From: Lactobacillus isalae
GTDB lineage: Bacteria > Bacillota > Bacilli > Lactobacillales > Lactobacillaceae
Direction: 5' to 3'
Length of the DNA: 64,000 bases
Assembly: GCF_947539375.1 (NCBI RefSeq)
Contig: NZ_OX443569.1
Location: 1,860,001-1,924,000 of the forward strand
The notes under the pieces were generated by a model. The model saw nothing but the letters and a program-made list of their open reading frames with translations, was not told the DNA's origin and did not search any database. Positions 8,175 to 17,345 of the stretch are shown one piece after another. The translations under genes and the position numbers were made by a program. Position 1 is the stretch's first letter, and each line of letters opens with the position of its first letter.

Positions 8175-9278
8175 GTGAAAAAGAAGACAAAAATTTGGCT
8201 TAGTTTATTAGTTTTAACTGTCGGAATAATATTGACTTTATTTACTTATTTTTCTACTGCTTTTGCGGATAAACCGATTGCTGTTATTACTGATGGTCAA
8301 ATAAAAGATACCTTAGTTGATAAGACGAAAGACAATTATGAAAATAAGGATGAAGTGCGTCAGCAAAATCTTCATTTGAAAATTCTATCGGGAAAATATA
8401 AAGGAAAAATATTTTTAGTTACTAATACTTATTCTCCTTCTCAGGCCGTTTCTCAAAAATATCGGCCACATCAGCGTGTAATTGTTTCCTTTGTAAAAGG
8501 TAAACCCAAGTTAGTTGAGCCAAAACGTGATTGGGTTGTTGTTTTAAGCATGTTTTTAACGATTTGCGTAATTATTTTAGTTACGGGAAAACAAGCAAGC
8601 TTGTTATTAATCTCAATGATCTTAAACAGTATAATTTTTTATTTTGTAATTAAAAGCGATGTTAAAGAAAATGGAACAAAGATTTTCTTAATTTATAGTA
8701 TTGCTGCAATTTTGTTTACCTTTGTTTCATTGGTTATTGTACAGGGATTTAATCAGAAAATGATTGTAACCTTGGTTGCCACACTATTAGGTGTTTTTGT
8801 TTCTTTTGGAATCTTCTATTTAGTTATGAAACTGACTCACGAGCGTGGAATTGACTATGAAGCAGTTGATTATGCTACGCAAGATCCGCGTGCCTTATTT
8901 TTGTCCCAAACGATTTTAGGAGTTTTAGGAGCGGTTATGGATGAAGCAACCGATATTGTTTCAAGCCTGTATGCCTTGGCAAAGCATAAGGTTAATTTGA
9001 CGCTTAAAGAACTTTTTCTTAGTGGCCGAACTTTAGGACAAGAAATCATGGGACCCTTAATAAACGTGCTAGTCTTAATTTTTATGGCTGAAGCACTCCC
9101 AATGACAATCTTATATTTAAGAGATAACAATACCTTAGTTTATACTTTTAAATACACTCTTTCTTTAGGAGTTATTCAAAGTTTAAGTTCTGCAATTGGA
9201 ATTGTATTAACTGTAATTTTTGCGACGCTTTCTAGTGCGGTATTTTTAAGAAATAAAAAAGCAGAGGGGGCTAAATAA
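8175..9278 (+). CDS. YibE/F family membrane protein (first of pair)
   Basis: This 367-residue membrane protein belongs to the YibE/F family, whose role is not established. It has an N-terminal membrane anchor or signal (about 8-30), an extracytoplasmic beta-rich domain up to about residue 115, then about seven membrane helices. The conserved DEATDIVSSLYAL stretch and the later GRTLGQEIMGPLINVLVL match the family core. It overlaps the second family member by one base (TAATG), so the two are translationally coupled and probably act as a complex. A ribosome site GGAAGG lies before the ATG. Confidence 0.8.
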   Translation: MKKKTKIWLSLLVLTVGIILTLFTYFSTAFADKPIAVITDGQIKDTLVDKTKDNYENKDEVRQQNLHLKILSGKYKGKIFLVTNTYSPSQAVSQKYRPHQRVIVSFVKGKPKLVEPKRDWVVVLSMFLTICVIILVTGKQASLLLISMILNSIIFYFVIKSDVKENGTKIFLIYSIAAILFTFVSLVIVQGFNQKMIVTLVATLLGVFVSFGIFYLVMKLTHERGIDYEAVDYATQDPRALFLSQTILGVLGAVMDEATDIVSSLYALAKHKVNLTLKELFLSGRTLGQEIMGPLINVLVLIFMAEALPMTILYLRDNNTLVYTFKYTLSLGVIQSLSSAIGIVLTVIFATLSSAVFLRNKKAEGAK

Positions 9279-10039
9279 TGACGACTTTAGCTGCTCTTTT
9301 ATTGATCTTATTTATTTTGATGATGATTGTTGGAGGAAAAACGGGGATGAAAAGTTATCTTAGTGTGGTTATTAATGCTTGTTTATTGATCCTAGTTGCC
9401 TTATTAATTTCTTGGGGAGTAAATATCGTTTTAGTTGGGTTGATATTTATTCCTTTGAAACTATTAACAATTATTTATTTAGGAACGCACGACTATACTG
9501 TGGCCAAGAATGCCTTTATAACTGCCTTATGCGTGAGTTTAATTGTAATGCTTATAATTATATTGTTTGAAAATTTAGCTCAGACTCAGGGCTTTGGAGA
9601 TCAAGCAGGAGAGGAATTAATTGGTTTGTCTTTAAATGTCGGAATTAGTTTTCCTCAGATTGCTATTTTGGTTGCGATTTTTTCAATGCTTGGAGCAATT
9701 GCAGAAGCAAGTGTTGCAATGAGCGCTGGTCTGCTTGAATTAAAGCGGCATGATCCTAATATTTCCCAAAAACAATTAATCAATAGCGGAAATGAGGTTG
9801 GAGGAGATGTTTTAGGAACTGCGATGAATACAATTTTATTTGGATTATTTGGTAGTTTCTTACCAATATTTATTTGGTATATGAGACTGAATTATTCATT
9901 ATTCGAGATTTTAAATGATAAACTTTTTGTAGATGAGTTTTTAATTATTGTGTACTCATTCATCGGTGTGCTTTTAACAGTCCCATTGACTACAATATTC
10001 TTGGCACATACTTTGACACGTGATGAAAGTAAAAAATGA
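9278..10039 (+). CDS. YibE/F family membrane protein (second of pair)
   Basis: This 253-residue protein has about seven hydrophobic segments and lacks the extracytoplasmic domain of its upstream partner. The segment MLGAIAEASVAMSAGLLE matches the family's conserved acidic motif in the membrane, followed by EVGGDVLGTAMNTILFG. Start and stop overlap the previous gene by one base. Two-gene YibE/F pairs are common in lactobacilli; a transport role is often suggested but not shown. The esterase follows after 21 bp and may be in the same transcript. Confidence 0.8.
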   Translation: MTTLAALLLILFILMMIVGGKTGMKSYLSVVINACLLILVALLISWGVNIVLVGLIFIPLKLLTIIYLGTHDYTVAKNAFITALCVSLIVMLIIILFENLAQTQGFGDQAGEELIGLSLNVGISFPQIAILVAIFSMLGAIAEASVAMSAGLLELKRHDPNISQKQLINSGNEVGGDVLGTAMNTILFGLFGSFLPIFIWYMRLNYSLFEILNDKLFVDEFLIIVYSFIGVLLTVPLTTIFLAHTLTRDESKK

Positions 10040-10060
10040 AGATAATAGAGGCCTAGCAAG

Positions 10061-10879
10061 ATGAAAGTAGAGAATTTAACGCTAACTAATTTTAATAATC
10101 GCCAATTTAAAGTTGTTTACTATGGTTTACAAGATAATCCGCAACTATCGTTAAAGAAGAGACCTTTAATGGTGATCTTTCCTGGAGGCAGTTTTGACCA
10201 CTTATCATTAAGAGAGGGAGAGCCAGTTGCGATAGCTTATGCCGCTCGTGGCTTTGACGCAGCAGTTGTTTCATATAATCTTACTACTGATCCAGGCAGA
10301 ATCTATCCTGACGCGGCTTTGTCAGGTTTGACTGCGATTTCTTATTTTAGGAAAAATAGCGAAAAACTGGGAATTGATAAGAACAAAATTACGACAATTG
10401 GTTTTTCAGCTGGCGGTCATGTAGTTAGTTCAATGAACGTGATGGCAGAAAGTGAAAAGTGGCAAAAAGAATATCATTTTGACCATGATAAAGTTGCACC
10501 AAATGCTACAATTTTGGGATATCCTTTGATTAATATTAAAGAGATCGGCTTTCCATTACCGCCTAATGCCAGTGAAAAGATGCCGAGCGCAAAAGATTTA
10601 CTGGATACTGCTTTAGGTGTAACTCCTGCTACACCTCCAACTTTTATCTTTCAGGCAGTTGATGATCCAATTGTCTTGATTGATAATACGATTGAATATA
10701 TTACTGCTTTAAGAAGAAATAAAGTTCATTTTGAAGCTCATTTATTTAATAAGGGCGGACATGGTTTTTCACTTGCTACTCCAGAATTAGCTACAGCTGA
10801 GCGTAAAGCTGATGCACATCTTGCACATTGGTTTGAACTCAGTCTTGAATGGCTAAAAGATAGAGAAATTTATGCTTAG
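10061..10879 (+). CDS. Alpha/beta-hydrolase, acetyl-esterase-like
   Basis: This 272-residue cytoplasmic protein has an alpha/beta-hydrolase fold. The oxyanion-hole motif PGGS is at 41-44 (in place of HGGG), the nucleophile elbow GFSAG at 114-118 has S116 as the catalytic serine, D201 or D202 in AVDDP is the likely acid, and H234 in GGHGF the base. This layout is that of BD-FAE/acetyl-xylan-esterase-like carbohydrate esterases, so removal of acetyl or other short acyl groups from sugars is plausible. No signal peptide is visible. It converges on the GH31 gene, and its TAG stop is part of a parS-like palindrome. Confidence 0.8.
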   Translation: MKVENLTLTNFNNRQFKVVYYGLQDNPQLSLKKRPLMVIFPGGSFDHLSLREGEPVAIAYAARGFDAAVVSYNLTTDPGRIYPDAALSGLTAISYFRKNSEKLGIDKNKITTIGFSAGGHVVSSMNVMAESEKWQKEYHFDHDKVAPNATILGYPLINIKEIGFPLPPNASEKMPSAKDLLDTALGVTPATPPTFIFQAVDDPIVLIDNTIEYITALRRNKVHFEAHLFNKGGHGFSLATPELATAERKADAHLAHWFELSLEWLKDREIYA

Positions 10880-10893
10880 TTTCACGTGAAACA
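10878..10893. promoter_or_regulatory. parS-like ParB (Spo0J) binding site
   Basis: AGTTTCACGTGAAACA matches the known chromosomal parS consensus TGTTNCACGTGAAACA at 15 of 16 positions and contains the perfect 14-bp palindrome GTTTCACGTGAAAC. ParB nucleates on such sites to organise and segregate the origin region. The site overlaps the last two bases of the esterase stop codon. A chance match of this quality in AT-rich DNA is unlikely, but binding is inferred. Confidence 0.75.
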
Positions 10894-10913
10894 AAGCGTA
10901 AAATTGCAAATTA

Positions 10914-10961
10914 AAAGGGATCGAAAAGAGTTATTTTTACATCTTTTCGATCCCTTTTGTT
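10914..10961. terminator. Bidirectional terminator between esterase and GH31 gene
   Basis: AAAAGGGATCGAAAAGA pairs perfectly with TCTTTTCGATCCCTTTT. The A-rich left flank and T-rich right flank allow termination from both sides. Confidence 0.9.
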
Positions 10962-10962
10962 T

Positions 10963-13900
10963 TTATTCTTTTGCCATAAAGAAGAGAATTTCTTTTCCAG
11001 AAGCTAGATTATCGGAAGTGGCTAGAATTCTAAGCTTAATTGCTTTAGCCACTACATCTCTTAGCCCAATTACCTTATTCTTAGCATCATTTGGCCAATT
11101 GATTTCTTTACTGAAATCGCTGAAGTTTTCGCCATCTTTAGAAATAGCGACTTGAACTCGTAAAATATGACCAATACGGTCGCGTGAGCGAGGTACGTAA
11201 ACCATGCGGCTGAGTTTATAAATATGATTAAAGTTGAAAGTTAAATCTAGTGGATTATCTTTACTAATTTGATCTTTAGATAGCCATTCACTAGCTAATT
11301 TAAGATCAGTTAAGTTTTCAACTGGTAAATCTTTTTCACTTTCTGCCGTGCTAGAAACTACTACATTTGGAATTGCATAATCCATTTGATCTCGTTTGGT
11401 GTGAGTTCCGAAGTACTCGGACCAGTCAGATACTTTATTACCAAATTTATTTCTGATTCTGAAACGGTAGCGAGTATTAGGTTCAAGTTCATGGAACGTA
11501 AAAGTATCACCATCAATATTAGTATGAACAATTCCGTTTACTTCAATATCAGCCATTACATTCTTACCAGCAAAATTAGTTGGATTAGTCCAAGTAATTG
11601 TAATGCTCTTTGACGTTAAACGATCAGTTAAAATAGCAGCACTTCTTGGAGAAGCCATTGCAGAATCAATAATTGCATGTTGTTCTACTTCACTACCATA
11701 GCTAAAGTTTTCAACCATCAGCTCAAACTTGTTGTCGTGGATATCAACGGCAGGCATTTTCACTTTTAGAGCTGGTTGTAATTGACCAGTGAATTGACCG
11801 AATTCCTTGCATGGCATGTAGTCTTGTTGATAAAAAATACCTTCTTCAGCTTTTTCAAAACTATCTAAGTCGTTATATTCAGGTAATGGAACAAATTGGT
11901 CATTTAATTTGAGTGAAACTTTACCAGGATAACGATCAGCCATGATTGTTAAGATAGTAGCTTGTTTTTCTTCAAGACCATTATAGTCACCTTCAGTTGG
12001 ATAAACCGTAATATGAAGGTTAGAGCCAGAAACTGAACTTGTGATTTGTGTAGTTGCTGCATGACCCTTTTCATAGTCATTAGTCTGGTTGTCGTCTTCA
12101 TATAGAATGGCGGAACTCTTATTTTGAGGGTAAACAAGGGCGCTTCTAAGTGATTCTTGCAGAATCGCACCTCCGCGAACATAGACAGGAAGGTGCCAGA
12201 GTGGGTAATGCAACTTATCGTAAATTCTTCCACCAATTAACTTTTTACCGGTAAAGAGATCGATCCACATTGTGCGATGATCTGGTAAATAAAGATTGTC
12301 TTTTAAGGAAGCTCCGCTTGGATCTTCTCGCCCATTAGTAATTGGCGCAATTAACAGATTATTACCAAGCATAAATTCATGCTTCACTTGATTAGTGTAG
12401 TTAACTCGCTCGTGTGGGAAAGATAAAAAGAGCGGTCTAACAATTGGCATTCCATCTTGAGCAGCTCGGGTAAGCGTGTAGAGATATGGGGTAATTTTTT
12501 CTCTAAGCTTCAAATATGCACGAGTAATTCTGGTCATTTTTGCATTAAATGCAAATGGTGTTTTTTGGATATTGCCGTAATTATCGATTGAGTAAAGTAG
12601 TGGCGTAAAGACTTTCCATTGCAAGTCGCGAACATTTACTTGAGCATTGCCACCGCCTTCTTTTCCATCAATGGCACTTCCGACATTTGGCTGACCAGAA
12701 AGAGACATGCTTAAGAAACTAGCAATTTCAGTAGCAATTTGTTCCCATTCGCCGCCAACGCCTTCATTTGCGGTAGTAGCAAGAGTTTGAATAGCACTCC
12801 AGCCGTTACTTGCCATTGCCCAAGGGCGGTTGGTTTTATTTTTGTCAACTAAAGGCTCACTTGCAATAGCAAAATCTTGCATAAGCTTACTGTTAGCTAA
12901 GTCAGCTGATTCAGTTTTAAATTTTAAGAAATTAGCTGGAGCATTGGTTGGCAAAGCTCCATAGAAACCTAGTTTTACGTTTTGATCTTTAGCAAAGTCG
13001 ACCAAGTTATTCAGTTCATCTTCATTTAAGCTTTGCTTACTCTTGTAATTAGGGACAAACCAGCTGAGTGGAAGATGATATGCGCGGTAGCGTTCAATCA
13101 TGGCACGAGCAGAAAATTGATATTGTTCTTCTCCATTAAGAGAGGATTTAGCAATAATTTCATCATCAGAATGTGCAATTTTATATGTGTTGCCATCTTC
13201 AAACTTAATTGCACTGCTTTCTTGTGCTTTTGCAACGCTCCAGCAAGTATCAAGATAATTACCTAAGTAACCTAAGCCGAGTGCATACTTAGGTAGGAAT
13301 AAAGGTGAGCCAGTGATTTTATAATATTGACGCAGAATTTCTGATGGGGAATCTCCTAGAAGATAGAAGTTATCAAAAATAGGAGTTTGATGGGTAATAA
13401 CAGCACTAGTACCATTGTCGCCCTTAAAATTATAGATTCCATCTTTCCACGTGTTTCTTAATTCAGCAAAGCCAGCATTTGACCAGAAAAAGCCTTCTGG
13501 ACAAGCAACAGCTCCTGGACCAGTTAAATTAGTGTTTTTAATTTCGATGATTTTTCCCTTATGACTAAAGCTGCCATTTTGCATTCCGCCCCCATAGTAA
13601 AATTCATTTTTGTTTTGACGTAAGAATTCACGGGAATAGTCTGCGCCTAATTCAATTGGACTGCTTTGCATCATGCGATAGCGGTGAAGCTGATCATCAA
13701 AAATACTGAAGATAGCAGGATTTTTTTGTAAGCGGAGTGAAAATTGACCACTTTTGATGGTAAAAGTTTCATCAGTTACTAAAAGTTGTGAATCTTCAAA
13801 TGGACGCAAGCTAAAATTATTTGCGGCAATAGTTAAAGATGGTGTTAACGGCTTAAATTCTGCTGCAGGATCGACGATTAAACGAAATATTCCTTTGGCA

Positions 13901-14022
13901 ATAATATATAGCCGTGCTCTTTTTCCATCTGCGAATTGCAAGTCATAGTAGCGCGTACCTTTGGCTACATGGACTAAACGACTTAAATGTTGTGGTTGTT
14001 GATTATTAGTAATTTCAGACAT
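10963..14022 (-). CDS. GH31 family glycoside hydrolase with FN3 and F5/8-type domains
   Basis: This 1019-residue protein has a GH31 layout: beta-sandwich at about 25-240, TIM barrel at about 240-520, C-terminal beta domains to about 770, a fibronectin III domain at about 795-877 and an F5/8-type (CBM32-like) domain at about 880-1019. LSGQPN at 441-446, AIDGKEGG at 450-457 and TPYLYTLTRAA near 511-521 are GH31 barrel landmarks. By comparison with remembered family sequences, D383 (LMQD) would be the nucleophile, while the acid/base position reads E420 (TANE) instead of Asp. There is no signal peptide, so it appears cytoplasmic. It diverges from the GalNAc-type operon, which suggests alpha-N-acetylgalactosaminidase-like activity, as known for some GH31 members; ordinary alpha-glucosidase remains possible. 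Confidence 0.72.
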   Translation of the reverse strand: MSEITNNQQPQHLSRLVHVAKGTRYYDLQFADGKRARLYIIAKGIFRLIVDPAAEFKPLTPSLTIAANNFSLRPFEDSQLLVTDETFTIKSGQFSLRLQKNPAIFSIFDDQLHRYRMMQSSPIELGADYSREFLRQNKNEFYYGGGMQNGSFSHKGKIIEIKNTNLTGPGAVACPEGFFWSNAGFAELRNTWKDGIYNFKGDNGTSAVITHQTPIFDNFYLLGDSPSEILRQYYKITGSPLFLPKYALGLGYLGNYLDTCWSVAKAQESSAIKFEDGNTYKIAHSDDEIIAKSSLNGEEQYQFSARAMIERYRAYHLPLSWFVPNYKSKQSLNEDELNNLVDFAKDQNVKLGFYGALPTNAPANFLKFKTESADLANSKLMQDFAIASEPLVDKNKTNRPWAMASNGWSAIQTLATTANEGVGGEWEQIATEIASFLSMSLSGQPNVGSAIDGKEGGGNAQVNVRDLQWKVFTPLLYSIDNYGNIQKTPFAFNAKMTRITRAYLKLREKITPYLYTLTRAAQDGMPIVRPLFLSFPHERVNYTNQVKHEFMLGNNLLIAPITNGREDPSGASLKDNLYLPDHRTMWIDLFTGKKLIGGRIYDKLHYPLWHLPVYVRGGAILQESLRSALVYPQNKSSAILYEDDNQTNDYEKGHAATTQITSSVSGSNLHITVYPTEGDYNGLEEKQATILTIMADRYPGKVSLKLNDQFVPLPEYNDLDSFEKAEEGIFYQQDYMPCKEFGQFTGQLQPALKVKMPAVDIHDNKFELMVENFSYGSEVEQHAIIDSAMASPRSAAILTDRLTSKSITITWTNPTNFAGKNVMADIEVNGIVHTNIDGDTFTFHELEPNTRYRFRIRNKFGNKVSDWSEYFGTHTKRDQMDYAIPNVVVSSTAESEKDLPVENLTDLKLASEWLSKDQISKDNPLDLTFNFNHIYKLSRMVYVPRSRDRIGHILRVQVAISKDGENFSDFSKEINWPNDAKNKVIGLRDVVAKAIKLRILATSDNLASGKEILFFMAKE

Positions 14023-14107
14023 AATTAAATTTCTTCTTTAAATAAAATTTTTCATTTACGTATAGTTCATATTATAACGAAAAAATGCGTTTCGTGTTTT
14101 TTTAGAT

Positions 14108-14159
14108 TTGACATAAAGCGCTTTCCATAATATTCTGTAAGAGGTGGTACTAACCAGTT
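14108..14159 (+). promoter_or_regulatory. Promoter and GntR-type operator before the amino-sugar genes
   Basis: TTGACA (14108-14113) and TATTCT (14131-14136) are 17 bases apart. The palindrome TGGT-ACTA-ACCA at 14145-14156 lies just after the -10 and has the TGGT-N4-ACCA form known for NagR/YvoA/DasR sites. The core AAAGCGCTTT at 14115-14124, between the two boxes, is a weak cre-like sequence. The region is shared with the divergent GH31 gene, so one operator could control both. Confidence 0.65.
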
Positions 14160-14181
14160 AAAGATGGGATGGGGTTAGAAA

Positions 14182-14898
14182 ATGAAAAAGCCACTTTATC
14201 AGCAGGTAATTTCAGATCTTGAGGATAAAATTAAGTCTGAGATGAAACCAAATGATCGATTGCCAAGTGAAAGACAACTTCTAAAAGAATATGGCGTCAG
14301 TCGAAATACCATTCGTCTGGCTCTAAATGACTTAGAAGAGCGTGGCATTATTTATCGTTTGCACGGAAAAGGTACATTTGTTTCTACAATTTATCTAGAT
14401 CAAACCAACTTAGGAAGTATGTATTCATTCAGTGAACAGATGTCTGAAACAGGTCACAAGCCAACAACACAAAACCGCACATTAGAGCTTGTCGTCCCAG
14501 AAGCAGCTGTCGCAAATCAGCTTAATTTGAAAGCTGGAGAAAAAGCATACAAATTAGTTAGGTTACGTCTAGCTGATGGAGTACCACTAATGTATGGAGA
14601 AACTTATTTACCTGAAAATATTTTTCCCGATCTAAAAATGTCTGATCTAAAGGACAACCTGTATACCGTTATGAAGCAAAAATACAATGAACGAAGCGTA
14701 CTTGCTTTTGAAGATGTGCAGGCTGTTAATTTAGGTGAGAAAGACAGCAAAATCTTAGGAGTAAAACCTGGGGATGCAAGCTTAAAAATTTTTAGACGAG
14801 CAATCAACGATAAAAATGTGCCGATTGAATTTACGATTTCTCTTGCTAGAGGAGATAGATTCATTTATCGGTCACGGCAATATAATCATTTAATTTAG
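14182..14898 (+). CDS. GntR/HutC family regulator of the amino-sugar genes
   Basis: This is a transcription regulator of 238 residues. The winged helix at about 1-70 includes LPSERQLLKEYGVSRNTIRL and the wing LHGKGTFVS; a UTRA effector domain occupies about 85-235, which in this family binds phosphorylated sugars such as amino-sugar phosphates. It heads the genes agaS-like, nagA-like and PTS, and two palindromes of the family's known type lie upstream of it and upstream of the PTS. I infer a repressor released by an amino-sugar phosphate. AgaR2 or NagR would be reasonable names, but I leave the symbol open. Confidence 0.85.
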   Translation: MKKPLYQQVISDLEDKIKSEMKPNDRLPSERQLLKEYGVSRNTIRLALNDLEERGIIYRLHGKGTFVSTIYLDQTNLGSMYSFSEQMSETGHKPTTQNRTLELVVPEAAVANQLNLKAGEKAYKLVRLRLADGVPLMYGETYLPENIFPDLKMSDLKDNLYTVMKQKYNERSVLAFEDVQAVNLGEKDSKILGVKPGDASLKIFRRAINDKNVPIEFTISLARGDRFIYRSRQYNHLI

Positions 14899-14918
14899 TT
14901 ATTGAAAGGAATAGGCTA

Positions 14919-16085
14919 ATGTTTACTAAAAGCGACGCAGAGCTAAAAAAGATGGGCGCAGACATTACTACTAGAGAAATTCAGCAGCAACCTTCTTTAT
15001 GGAAAGAAACTTTTAAGATCTACCAAGAAAAGAAAAAAGAAATTGATGATTTTTTAGCTAAAATTAATCGAAAATTTAATAAAGTAAAAGTTATTTTTAC
15101 TGGTGCAGGAACGAGTGCATATGTTGGTAATACTGTGATGCCATATTTAAGAAAGCATGCGGATCGCACTAAGTATGATTTTGAAGCAATTGATACAACT
15201 AAGATTGTTTCAACGCCAGAAGATTATCTTGAAGAAAATACACCAACAATTTTAGTTTCTTTTGCTCGTAGTGGTAACTCGCCAGAATCAGTTGCAACAG
15301 TTGAATTGGCTAAGCAATTAGTTACTAACTTATATCAAATTGCTATTACATGTGCTCCTGAAGGACATCTTGCTCAAGATTTAAAAGACGATCCAAATGG
15401 ACTTGTACTTTTAATGCCTGCTAAGTCACTAGATCAAGGCTTCGCCATGACAGGATCATTTTCATGTATGAGCTTAGCTACTTTGTTAGTTTTTGATACT
15501 AGAAGTGATGCAGAAAAAGAAACAATTGTTAATGAGATCGCCAAAATGGGTGAAAGTGTAATTGATCGTGAAGCAGAAATTCAAAAATTAGTTGATACTG
15601 ATTTTGATCGTATTACCTATATTGGTAGTGGAGCTTTAGGTGGTTTAGCTGAAGAAGCAAGATTAAAGATTTTGGAATTAACAGCTGGAAAAGTTGCGGC
15701 CTTATTTGATACTTCAATGGGGTTGAGACATGGTCCTAAATCTTTCTTAGATAAAAAGACAATCGTTTTTGATTTTGTTTCAAACAATTCTTATACCAGA
15801 AAATATGATTTAGATATTCTAGATGAAATTAAGGCTGACCAAATTGTTCCTTTAGTAATGGGAGTTGGTCAACTTAAGAAAGGTCAGGATTTTGATGGAA
15901 AGTTCTTTGCTTTTGATGGGAAAGAGCTACCAGATGCATATTTAGCTTTGCCTGATATTATGTTTGGCCAAACGATTGCGTTGCTCACTTCAATTAAGGT
16001 GGGCAATACACCAGATACTCCTTCACCAACGGGAACTGTAAACCGTGTTGTTAAGGGAGTAACAATTCACAAATTCGTCAAATAA
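14919..16085 (+). CDS. agaS: SIS-domain sugar-phosphate isomerase/deaminase, AgaS-type
   Basis: This cytoplasmic enzyme of 388 residues has two SIS domains. The first shows GAGTSAYVG at 62-70 and SFARSGNSPES at 114-124; the second starts near YIGSGALGGLAEEARLK at about 230. This length and the RSGNSPES motif fit AgaS, which converts galactosamine-6-phosphate to tagatose-6-phosphate with release of ammonia. Glucosamine-6-phosphate synthase is excluded because there is no N-terminal glutaminase domain. It lies 20 bp after the regulator and 60 bp before the deacetylase gene. Glucosamine-6-phosphate as substrate remains possible. Confidence 0.8.
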   Translation: MFTKSDAELKKMGADITTREIQQQPSLWKETFKIYQEKKKEIDDFLAKINRKFNKVKVIFTGAGTSAYVGNTVMPYLRKHADRTKYDFEAIDTTKIVSTPEDYLEENTPTILVSFARSGNSPESVATVELAKQLVTNLYQIAITCAPEGHLAQDLKDDPNGLVLLMPAKSLDQGFAMTGSFSCMSLATLLVFDTRSDAEKETIVNEIAKMGESVIDREAEIQKLVDTDFDRITYIGSGALGGLAEEARLKILELTAGKVAALFDTSMGLRHGPKSFLDKKTIVFDFVSNNSYTRKYDLDILDEIKADQIVPLVMGVGQLKKGQDFDGKFFAFDGKELPDAYLALPDIMFGQTIALLTSIKVGNTPDTPSPTGTVNRVVKGVTIHKFVK

Positions 16086-16095
16086 TATTCAAAGT

Positions 16096-16111
16096 CTGAA
16101 AACACTTTCAA
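16096..16111 (+). promoter_or_regulatory. cre-like site between agaS and nagA
   Basis: The symmetrical TGAAAACACTTTCA core agrees with the CcpA consensus WTGNNARCGNWWWCAW except at two positions. It sits in the 60-bp gap ahead of the deacetylase gene. Confidence 0.4.
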
Positions 16112-16145
16112 TTTAAAATAGAAATTAATTTAAGGAGTTAACATT

Positions 16146-17303
16146 ATGGCATATTACATTCATGCTGGAAAATTCTTTTTAGAAAATAGAACCGAAAAAG
16201 GTGGATATCTTGAAGTTCAAGATGATGGAAACTTTGGTTTATATTATCGAGAAGATGAAAAGCCTAGTCATGGCTTAATTAAGGAATATGGCGATCAATG
16301 GATTGCACCTGGTTATGTTGATACACATATTCACGGTTTGCTTGACGAAGATACTATGAAGAGCGACTGGGAAGGTGTTAATAAGATTTCAGAAGGTTTA
16401 CTTCAAGCAGGTGTAACTAGCTGGCTACCAACTACAATCACTGCAAGTGATAAGGAATTGACTGAGACTTGTGAAAAGTTTGCTGAACATAAGGGTGAAG
16501 AAACTGGTGCTAAAATTCAAGGTTTACACTTTGAAGGACCATTCTTTACTCCTAAGCATGGTGGTGCAGAAAATCCTAAGTATATGACTGATCCATCAAT
16601 TATGCTTTTAAAGAAGTGGCGTAAAGCTTCAGATGACATGCTTATTAAGATTTCAATGGCACCTGAAAGAAAGAATGCTCGTCAATTCGTACGTGAAGCT
16701 GTAAAGATGGGCTTAGTAGTAGCTTTAGGACACTCAGATTCAGATTTTGAAGATGCTATTGCCTGTGTAGAAGCAGGTGCTAGTGTATTTACTCATACCT
16801 TTAACGGGATGAATGGTTTATCTCAACACTCACCTAATATTATCGGAGCAGCATTTTCTTCTCGTTTGACAACTGATGAATTAATTTGTGATGGTCACCA
16901 CGTGGAAGAGCCAGCTGTTCGTGCTTTAGTAAATGCCCGTGGACCAGAACATATCGCCTTGATCACTGACTGTATGCAAGCTGGTTTAATGCCTGATGGT
17001 GACTATGTATTGGGTGAATTACCAGTTTACGTTAAAGATGGAATGGCACGTTTAAAGGATACTAACAACTTAGCTGGTAGTATCTTACTACTAAAGGATG
17101 CAGTTAAGAACGTAGTTGACTGGAACGTTGCGACACCAGAAGATGCAGTTATGATGGCTAGTTATGTGCCAGCTAAGAGCTGTAACTTACTTGATAAGTG
17201 TGGTGTGATTAAACCTGATCATCCAGCTGACTTTGTTGTTTTGAACCATGATATGACTGTCAGTGAAACTTATCTAAATGGTGAATCACGTTACAAGGCT
17301 TAA
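16146..17303 (+). CDS. nagA: N-acetyl-hexosamine-6-phosphate deacetylase
   Basis: This amidohydrolase of 385 residues removes the acetyl group from GlcNAc-6-P or GalNAc-6-P. Metal and catalytic residues are visible: HIH at 61-63, the metal ligand E130 in LHFEGPF, H196 in GHSD, H217 in THTFNGMNG and the catalytic D275 in ITDCM. The length is typical of NagA. Its place between AgaS and a mannose-family PTS suggests it works on GalNAc-6-P (AgaA role), but sequence alone does not separate NagA from AgaA. The ribosome site is AAGGAG, 8 bases before the ATG. Confidence 0.9.
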   Translation: MAYYIHAGKFFLENRTEKGGYLEVQDDGNFGLYYREDEKPSHGLIKEYGDQWIAPGYVDTHIHGLLDEDTMKSDWEGVNKISEGLLQAGVTSWLPTTITASDKELTETCEKFAEHKGEETGAKIQGLHFEGPFFTPKHGGAENPKYMTDPSIMLLKKWRKASDDMLIKISMAPERKNARQFVREAVKMGLVVALGHSDSDFEDAIACVEAGASVFTHTFNGMNGLSQHSPNIIGAAFSSRLTTDELICDGHHVEEPAVRALVNARGPEHIALITDCMQAGLMPDGDYVLGELPVYVKDGMARLKDTNNLAGSILLLKDAVKNVVDWNVATPEDAVMMASYVPAKSCNLLDKCGVIKPDHPADFVVLNHDMTVSETYLNGESRYKA

Positions 17304-17345
17304 AAGAATATACTTTTAAAAAGAACTTTAGAAAATCTTTAAAAA

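Noticed and set aside
10886-11155. 89-codon open frame on the plus strand opposite the GH31 gene
   Set aside because: It crosses the bidirectional terminator and is otherwise antisense to the end of the GH31 gene.
13445-13458. A second parS-like sequence around TTCCACGTGTTTC
   Set aside because: Only one half-site agrees with the consensus and it lies inside the GH31 coding sequence.
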